Shown: piece after piece, positions 41,943 through 46,594 of the stretch
Position numbering within the stretch: position 1 is the stretch's first letter
Layout: the number at the start of each line of letters is the position of its first letter
DNA from: Nostoc sp. NMS7
GTDB lineage: Bacteria; Cyanobacteriota; Cyanobacteriia; Cyanobacteriales; Nostocaceae
Assembly (NCBI RefSeq): GCF_017115085.1
Contig: NZ_JABXKJ010000236.1
Location: 1-46,594 of the forward strand
DNA: 46,594 nucleotides
Direction of reading: 5' to 3'
Program-made: the position numbers and the translations under genes
Notes under the pieces: model-generated
What the model was told of the DNA's origin: nothing
Database searches by the model: none
The model's input: the letters and a program-made list of their open reading frames with translations, nothing else

Positions 41943-42161
41943 ATGTTTAGTTTTGTAAAAACGGTGAAAAAAGGTATTTGTCAGCTATGTGTTCAATTTA
42001 AATTTCGTTATATACTTGTCAATTTTCCCGCCCACCTACTTAACGTTGATGATCCTATTAAGTACTTCGGTGGAAAAGAGAATCAAGATTTAGGAGTCGT
42101 CAAAGCCCAGCGATCGCCAGTCTCTAAGCTAGATTTATCCCCTTTTCCTGCACCCTATTGA
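41943..42161 (+). CDS. Doubtful 72-aa hypothetical protein
   Basis: A frame beginning MFSFVKTVKKGICQLCVQFK and ending SKLDLSPFPAPY. There is no clear ribosome site, no membrane helix and no motif I know. It lies between a transposase fragment and a convergent deacetylase, where spurious frames are expected. Listed with low confidence because no other feature explains the stretch. Confidence 0.2.
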   Translation: MFSFVKTVKKGICQLCVQFKFRYILVNFPAHLLNVDDPIKYFGGKENQDLGVVKAQRSPVSKLDLSPFPAPY

Positions 42162-42259
42162 CAAAAGTGTAATTACGTTAATCTCTCACGGATGCCCACT
42201 GATTGATTCTGAATTCTGCATTCTTCTTCTATTAGCATTTGAGTAGCAGAAATCAAAAA

Positions 42260-42958
42260 TCAGGACAGTAGTACTTTCGTGTGGTTAGCCTTAGCTCGTT
42301 GCCACAGAGTATCAACAGTCACAAACTCATAGCCTTGTTGTAGCAGTTGCGGAATCAGAATTTGAATTGTGGCAGCAACATCTTCTCCACCGCAAGCACC
42401 ATCATGCAAAACAATCAGCGAACCATTTTTGACTTGCTGCATAATTCGCTTGACTACGGTGGTGACGCCTGGCCGCACCCAGTCTTCTGGTACAACACTC
42501 CACATAACTGGGCGGTAATTCCACTGAAATAATAATTTTAAAGTCGCAGGTGTAAATAAACCATTGGGGGGGCGAACATCTCGCAGTTGTTCAGGTTGCA
42601 GGTTGCAGGCGTTGTAGATGGCAGCTTGGGTTTTTTCTAAACTCTCCTTCAGGTCATTTGGGGAAAGCATCGGAAAAGAGCGATGATCGTAGCCATGCAA
42701 TCCAATCCAGTGGCCGCGATCGCTCACGGCTTTGGCAATGCTTGGTGAACGGTTGACGCAAACACCCAACCAAAAAAAACTAGCTGTGATATTGTAACGG
42801 TCTAATACAGCCAAGACTTCGGGTGTGTATTGCGGATGGGGACCATCATCGAATGTGAGGGCGATCGCTTTAGAATTGCGATTTCCAGCCCAAAGGCAGT
42901 TGGAAAAACTCGGCTGGAGAATGCGGTAGAAAATGGGGAACAGGGGAGCTAGCTGCAT
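42260..42958 (-). CDS. Polysaccharide deacetylase (NodB family)
   Basis: A 232-aa carbohydrate esterase 4 enzyme from the ATG at 42958. The metal and catalytic motifs are TFDDGP, HGYDHRSF (metal-binding histidines), RPPNG, and LIVLHDG. These deacetylate N-acetylated sugars such as peptidoglycan or an exopolysaccharide. A hydrophobic N-terminus (LFPIFYRIL) is short and not a clear signal peptide. The substrate cannot be read. It is divergent from a repeat-rich region. Confidence 0.88.
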   Translation of the reverse strand: MQLAPLFPIFYRILQPSFSNCLWAGNRNSKAIALTFDDGPHPQYTPEVLAVLDRYNITASFFWLGVCVNRSPSIAKAVSDRGHWIGLHGYDHRSFPMLSPNDLKESLEKTQAAIYNACNLQPEQLRDVRPPNGLFTPATLKLLFQWNYRPVMWSVVPEDWVRPGVTTVVKRIMQQVKNGSLIVLHDGACGGEDVAATIQILIPQLLQQGYEFVTVDTLWQRAKANHTKVLLS

Positions 42959-43049
42959 TTTGCGTTTATCTGCTGCGGACAACTTTTTGTAGGTATTGCT
43001 TACGAAACTGCGATGTCTGCGACGGCCTATTTCGTTCTAGACATAAACC

Positions 43050-43164
43050 GCCCAGAACTAAAGTTCCGGGCTAATAGCTAAAGTCCGTTAAAACGGACTA
43101 TAACTTTTTCTCAGTCGTCTTGAGACGACTTTCGCTATTAGACTCAGAATTCATTCTGAGGCGG
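43050..43164. repeat. Four-hairpin repeat (family B), copy 2
   Basis: The same order of stems as the MITE at 16005-16200: GCCCAGAACT/AGTTCCGGGC, AGTCCGTT/AACGGACT, AGTCGTCT/AGACGACT, CTCAGAAT/ATTCTGAG. Between them lie conserved linkers such as CTAATAGCTAA, AACTTTTTCTC and GCTATTAG. Stems two and three differ from copy 1 on both sides in a complementary way. The long inverted ends of copy 1 are not evident here. Confidence 0.75.
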
Positions 43165-43200
43165 GCTAGATGAGAATGAAATAGCCCTGCTTCCACTTCA

Positions 43201-43640
43201 GAACTCGGCACTTCCACCTCAGAACACCAAACTCCGTGCTTGGAACTCGGCACTTCCACCTCAGAACACCAAACTCCGTGCTTGGAACTCGGCACTTCCA
43301 CCTCAGAACACCAAACTCCGTGCTTGGAACTCGACACTTCCACCTCGGAACACGAAACTCCGTGCTTGGAACTCGGAACTTCTACCTCGGAACATGAAAC
43401 TCCGTGTTTAGGGACTTCCAAATAAAAAAATATCCCAAAACTGACGCAAAAATCCTCTCTATTTCTCTTCTCTCTGTGTTCTCTGCGTTTCTGTGGTTCA
43501 TTTCTTTGGATAATTTATTTCTTGGAAGTCCCTTAAAACTCGGAATTTCCACCTCGGAACACAAAACTCCGTGCTTAAAACTCGGAACTTCCACCTCGGA
43601 ACATGAAACTCCGTGCTTAAAACTCGGAACTTCTATTTTG
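43201..43640. repeat. 42-bp tandem repeat array, interrupted
   Basis: Units start at 43201, 43243, 43285, 43327 and 43369, then after a 122-bp insertion plus TTA at 43536, 43578 and 43620 (partial). The unit core is AACTCGGCACTTCCACCTC and GAACACCAAACTCCGTGCTT with point variants. The period is 14 codons and both strands stay open across several units, but no start with a ribosome site or a sensible protein is evident, so I treat it as a non-coding minisatellite. Confidence 0.85.
43411..43532. mobile_element. MITE inserted in the 42-bp array with TTA duplication
   Basis: A 122-bp element with inverted ends GGGACTTCCAAATAAA and TTTATTTCTTGGAAGTCCC, flanked by TTA (43408-43410) and TTA (43533-43535). 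Removing the element and one TTA rejoins two array units in correct phase. No reading frame is seen inside; the middle is pyrimidine-rich. Confidence 0.85.
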
Positions 43641-43731
43641 TAACAAAATCTGTAACAACAATACTGTTTGAGCTAACACTCGTCTAGATTATTGATGAGA
43701 AATCTACGGGGAATCCCTGAATGAAAGGGTA

Positions 43732-44550
43732 ATGTTGCTCAAAGATATACGAGATTATCAAATTCTTTTTCTGGGCTTGTTCCTAATCTTGGGAATCGGT
43801 ACACGAGATTGGACGCTGCGACCAGAGTTAATTGGGGTAGCGATCGCCACAAGTCTTACAACCCAATGGATTTTGTCATGGATAACAGGCAAAGAACAAA
43901 TCCCCAATCTTCGGAGTGCTTTAATTACATCTTTAGGACTCAGTTTACTATTGCGGGCTGATCACTGGACAACAATGGCAATAGCCGCAGCAATTGCGAT
44001 CGCCAGCAAATTTATTTTTCAAGTTGGTGATAAGCATTTCTTCAATCCCGCCAATTTTGGCATCATTTCCGCTTTGATTCTCACCCCCGATGCTTGGGTT
44101 TCGCCGGGACAATGGGGTGAAGAGTGGTGGTATGGGCTATTATTTGTCGGTACTGGCGGCATGATTTTGCAACGCGTTGGTCGCTGGGACACCACAGCAG
44201 CTTTTTTGGGTGCCTACTCTTTGCTGGAAGCAATTCGCAATCTCTGGCTGGGTTGGACTTGGGATGTTTACTGGCATCGATTGATGAGTGGGTCTTTGCT
44301 GCTGTTCGCTCTATTTATGATTACAGATCCGCGATCGATCCCCAATTCCCGAATTGGGCGTGTAGTTTGGGCAGTCTGCATCGCCGGATTAACTTTTATC
44401 CTGCGAAATTATTTCTTTGTTTCCACAGCAGTTTTCTGGGCGCTGTTTGCCCTTGCGCCATTGACCATCTTGCTAGATGTTCTCTGGTTAGCCCCACGAT
44501 TTTCTTGGCAAGAGACAGATGAGGGAGAACTCCTGTACAGACGCGATTAA
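43732..44550 (+). CDS. RnfD/NqrB-like membrane protein
   Basis: A 272-aa protein with about nine helices, similar to the RnfD/NqrB subunit of ion-pumping electron-transfer complexes: NLRSALITSLGLSLLLRADH, GDKHFFNPANFGIISALILT and SGSLLLFALFMITDPRSIP are typical blocks. It is shorter than canonical RnfD (about 350 aa), and the Ser/Thr-rich segment for covalent FMN (SGAT-type) is not evident; the equivalent place reads FLGAYSLLEA. No other rnf genes are nearby. The next gene, DUF2330, is 44 bp downstream on the same strand, so the two probably form an operon. A membrane role is certain; redox activity is not. Confidence 0.75.
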   Translation: MLLKDIRDYQILFLGLFLILGIGTRDWTLRPELIGVAIATSLTTQWILSWITGKEQIPNLRSALITSLGLSLLLRADHWTTMAIAAAIAIASKFIFQVGDKHFFNPANFGIISALILTPDAWVSPGQWGEEWWYGLLFVGTGGMILQRVGRWDTTAAFLGAYSLLEAIRNLWLGWTWDVYWHRLMSGSLLLFALFMITDPRSIPNSRIGRVVWAVCIAGLTFILRNYFFVSTAVFWALFALAPLTILLDVLWLAPRFSWQETDEGELLYRRD

Positions 44551-44594
44551 TCGCATCTCTCCCAACTCAGCACTAAAAAAGATAGAGGTATAAA

Positions 44595-45986
44595 ATGAGA
44601 TTTTTTCGACTCTTAACGCCATTCTTGTTGGTAATCGTAGCTGTTTTGTGCTTTGCACCCGCAGCTTGGGCATTTTGTGGATTTTATGTAGCCAAAGCTG
44701 ATACAAAACTATATAACAAAGCTTCTCAAGTTGTGATTGCACGGGATGGCGATCGCAGTGTCATGACAATGGCAAACGACTTTCAAGGCGAGGTGAAAGA
44801 TTTTGCAATAGTAATACCTGTGCCAACGGTGCTGCAAAAAAAGCAAGTTCGTGTAGTTGAACCGAAAATTATTCAGCCCTTAGATGCTTTTAGTGCGCCG
44901 CGATTGGTAGAATATTTTGACTCAGATCCTTGTGCTGTAAGTGATTCGCTAGCTCGACCTGCTCCAGCATCTAGAGCAGGCGCAGTCAATGAGGAAGCTA
45001 AAAAGACAAGCGATCGCAGTTTAGGTGTGACAATCGAAGCACGTTTTAACGTCGGCGAATATGACATTTTGATCCTCAGCGCTAAAGAATCTGGCGGACT
45101 AGAAACTTGGCTTAAACGTAATGGCTACAAAATCCCCAGAGGGGCAAAACAGTTACTTCAGCCCTACATTCGCTCCTCAATGAAATTCTTTGTTGCCAAA
45201 GTCAACTTAGATAAATTTGAGAAATCTGGCTATCAGTTCCTGCGTCCGCTACAAATTTCCTACCAGTCACCTAAATTCATGCTGCCAATTCGTTTGGGCA
45301 TGATCAATGCCACAAAAGAGCAGGATTTGATTGTCTACATCCTCTCGCCCCAAGGACAGGCAGAAATCACTAACTATCGGACAGTGAAAATACCCTCCGA
45401 TGCAAACATTCCCTTATTTGTCAAAGATGAATTTGGTGAATTCTACAAATCCATGTTTCAAACTGCCTACACCAAAGAAGATCGGAAAGTTGGTTTTTTG
45501 GAATACGCTTGGGATATGGCTAGTTGCGATCCCTGTTCTGCCGATCCCCTGACTCCAGAAGAACTCAAGCAAGCAGGCGTATTTTGGCTAGATGATAATT
45601 CTTCAAGTAATATGCCAGTACCCCCTAGCTTTCGTCGTTCCTCTCCTAGTAGTAACGTTTTCATCTCCAGATTGCATGTCCGCTACACCCGCGACAAATT
45701 CCCTGAAGACCTGATGTTCCAACAAACTGCCAACAGTGAATCTTTCCAAGGGCGTTATGTTTTGCAACATCCATTCCAAGGGGAACTCAAGTGTCAGGCG
45801 GGTAGAGAATATAAGCGGTCTTTGCCCAAGCGTTTTGAACAAGAGGCGCAGACTCTAGCTAAGTTAACCAACTGGAATATCCAAGATATTCGCCAGAAAA
45901 TGCAGATGAGTGTAGGAAATGTCACATATTCCTTGTGGGAAAGTTTCTTATCCTGGTTTGGATTTAACTGCTGGAGTTTAGACTAA
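44595..45986 (+). CDS. DUF2330 secreted protein
   Basis: A 463-aa exported protein. A signal peptide (residues about 1-26, ending PAAWA) is followed by FCGFYVAKADTKLYNKASQV and VIARDGDRSVMTMANDFQGE, then DFAIVIPVPTV, the start of the DUF2330 domain. The mature chain has several cysteines (FCGFY, DPCAV, DPCSADP, LKCQAG), which suggests disulphides in the periplasm. Towards the end a helical part (KLTNWNIQDIRQKMQMSVG) is followed by a hydrophobic, aromatic end (LWESFLSWFGFNCWSL). Function unknown. The operon with the RnfD-like gene suggests a membrane-linked complex. Confidence 0.8.
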   Translation: MRFFRLLTPFLLVIVAVLCFAPAAWAFCGFYVAKADTKLYNKASQVVIARDGDRSVMTMANDFQGEVKDFAIVIPVPTVLQKKQVRVVEPKIIQPLDAFSAPRLVEYFDSDPCAVSDSLARPAPASRAGAVNEEAKKTSDRSLGVTIEARFNVGEYDILILSAKESGGLETWLKRNGYKIPRGAKQLLQPYIRSSMKFFVAKVNLDKFEKSGYQFLRPLQISYQSPKFMLPIRLGMINATKEQDLIVYILSPQGQAEITNYRTVKIPSDANIPLFVKDEFGEFYKSMFQTAYTKEDRKVGFLEYAWDMASCDPCSADPLTPEELKQAGVFWLDDNSSSNMPVPPSFRRSSPSSNVFISRLHVRYTRDKFPEDLMFQQTANSESFQGRYVLQHPFQGELKCQAGREYKRSLPKRFEQEAQTLAKLTNWNIQDIRQKMQMSVGNVTYSLWESFLSWFGFNCWSLD

Positions 45987-46108
45987 AAGCGATATGAGAG
46001 AACGCAAACCAAATGGAATTAGAGGTTAAAAATATTATCTTGTCAACCTCAAAGCATCCGCGACCTTGAACAATTATTGTGTAGTATACTTGCCGACAAA
46101 CTAATACA

Positions 46109-46191
46109 ATAATGATAATCATGAAAATGGTGGGAAAGGAACGAGCGTCGCTCGTTCCTTTCCCACCCCCCCCTTATTCGATTATCATTAT
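46109..46191. repeat. Nested palindrome upstream of the transposase fragment
   Basis: Outer arms ATAATGATAATC (46109-46120) and GATTATCATTAT (46180-46191) enclose a near-perfect inner hairpin (46129-46167) whose 18-bp arm reads GGTGGGAAAGGAACGAGC. It is directly followed by the truncated transposase. It may be a MITE or an insertion-sequence end. Confidence 0.7.
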
Positions 46192-46227
46192 CAGATAATC
46201 AGCAAGAAAAAAGGGGTGTCTGATTGA

Positions 46228-46594
46228 ATACAGTCCCCCTTTTGGCAGAAAGTGAGAAAAGAACTACCATTACTCACCTGCCAAACTGTGGGACAAGGAT
46301 ATAGTACTATTGCTTGGATACCAGAGGATTCAGGTAGTTGGGCGCTACCCTTAAGGCATGAAAGAATTACAAGTGGGGAAAGTCCAATCTCAAAAGCAAT
46401 TTGGCAACTAAAACAGGTGTGTAAATATTTACCCACTAGACCGATTTCAGTTTGGGATAGTGAATATGGATGCGCGCCTTTTGTCTTAAAAACTGCCAAT
46501 ATTCCCGCAGATATTCTCGTTCGGTTGCGCTCAAATCTGTGTTTATGGGGTGAACCTGAAGCTTATTCGGGTAAAGGACGACCCAAAAAACACG
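46228..46594 (+). pseudogene. 5'-truncated DDE transposase, running off the window
   Basis: From a stop at 46225-46227 the frame is open to the window end: QSPFWQKVRKELPLL, then GQGYSTIAWIPEDSGSWALP, LRHERITSGESP, RPISVWDSEYGCAPFVLKTA and DILVRLRSNLCLWGEPEAYS. This is the middle of a cyanobacterial DDE transposase of the NF041680 type, with a catalytic Asp in VWDSEYG. The first third (with the first Asp) is absent and its place is taken by the palindrome. The downstream end lies outside the window. Confidence 0.75.

Noticed and set aside
43201..43640. Possible CRISPR array
   Set aside because: The 42-bp units are directly adjacent with no unique spacers, and the only interruption is a MITE with inverted ends. 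No cas genes are nearby.
46191..46499. 102-aa minus-strand frame
   Set aside because: The plus strand of the same stretch encodes a clear transposase with a catalytic motif, so the minus frame is a shadow.
1..46594. tRNA or rRNA genes
   Set aside because: I looked through the gaps for cloverleaf-like sequence with GGTTCGAATCC-type arms and for conserved rRNA segments and saw none; a short or unusual RNA gene could still be missed by eye.

Overview
The window looks like chromosomal DNA from a filamentous, Nostoc-like cyanobacterium. Three things support this. The octamer GCGATCGC (the HIP1 motif) is frequent. There are cyanobacterial hallmark genes: petN (cytochrome b6f), pxcA (light-dependent proton extrusion), pedR, a DUF3134 protein, and a kinase with a cyanobacteriochrome-like GAF domain. 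The gaps are full of short palindromic repeats, heptamer repeats and MITE-like elements typical of these genomes. No rRNA, tRNA or CRISPR array was found.

Layout. 1-2.3 kb: small membrane proteins, a DEDDh exonuclease, and petN followed by a 54-aa membrane protein that is easy to miss. 2.4-5.1 kb: a three-GAF sensor histidine kinase. 5.3-15.4 kb, minus strand: nine genes that read as the core of a type IV secretion (conjugation-like) machine, in the order pilin-like, VirB3-like, VirB4 ATPase, VirB5-like, VirB6-like, two VirB8-like paralogs, VirB10-like, VirB9-like. No relaxase, VirD4 or VirB11 is present in the window. 15.4-17.2 kb: a gene-poor stretch with a decayed tnpB and a hairpin-rich MITE. 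17.3-28.6 kb: housekeeping and accessory genes (PstS-like, DUF3134, MltA, PxcA, an AddB-like P-loop protein, TauE plus DUF1634, DUF202, MsrA).

28.7-33.3 kb is a decay zone: a lipoprotein leader remnant, a 63-bp tandem array, stacked repeats, a PD-(D/E)XK nuclease with a duplicated N-terminus, a Ser/Thr kinase, a frameshifted antitoxin, a secreted repeat protein and an ImmA/IrrE C-terminal remnant. 33.3-40.9 kb: sugar and envelope genes (RfbB, a glycosyltransferase), a DUF6391-like protein, PedR, a complete IS1341-type tnpB, fructokinase and an RMD1/DUF155 protein. 40.9-43.7 kb: nested repeats, a transposase fragment, a polysaccharide deacetylase and a 42-bp tandem array split by a MITE. 43.7-46.0 kb: an RnfD-like membrane protein with a DUF2330 protein. 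The window ends inside a 5'-truncated transposase.

The observations most worth following are: (1) the T4SS-like cluster lacking any mobilisation gene; (2) a predicted dual-cysteine cyanobacteriochrome GAF in the kinase; (3) two repeat families whose copies keep their stems while the stem sequence changes, suggesting selection on folded RNA or single-stranded DNA; and (4) short repeats inserted in frame into coding sequence, one with a clear 6-bp target duplication. All family assignments come from reading motifs, without database searches.
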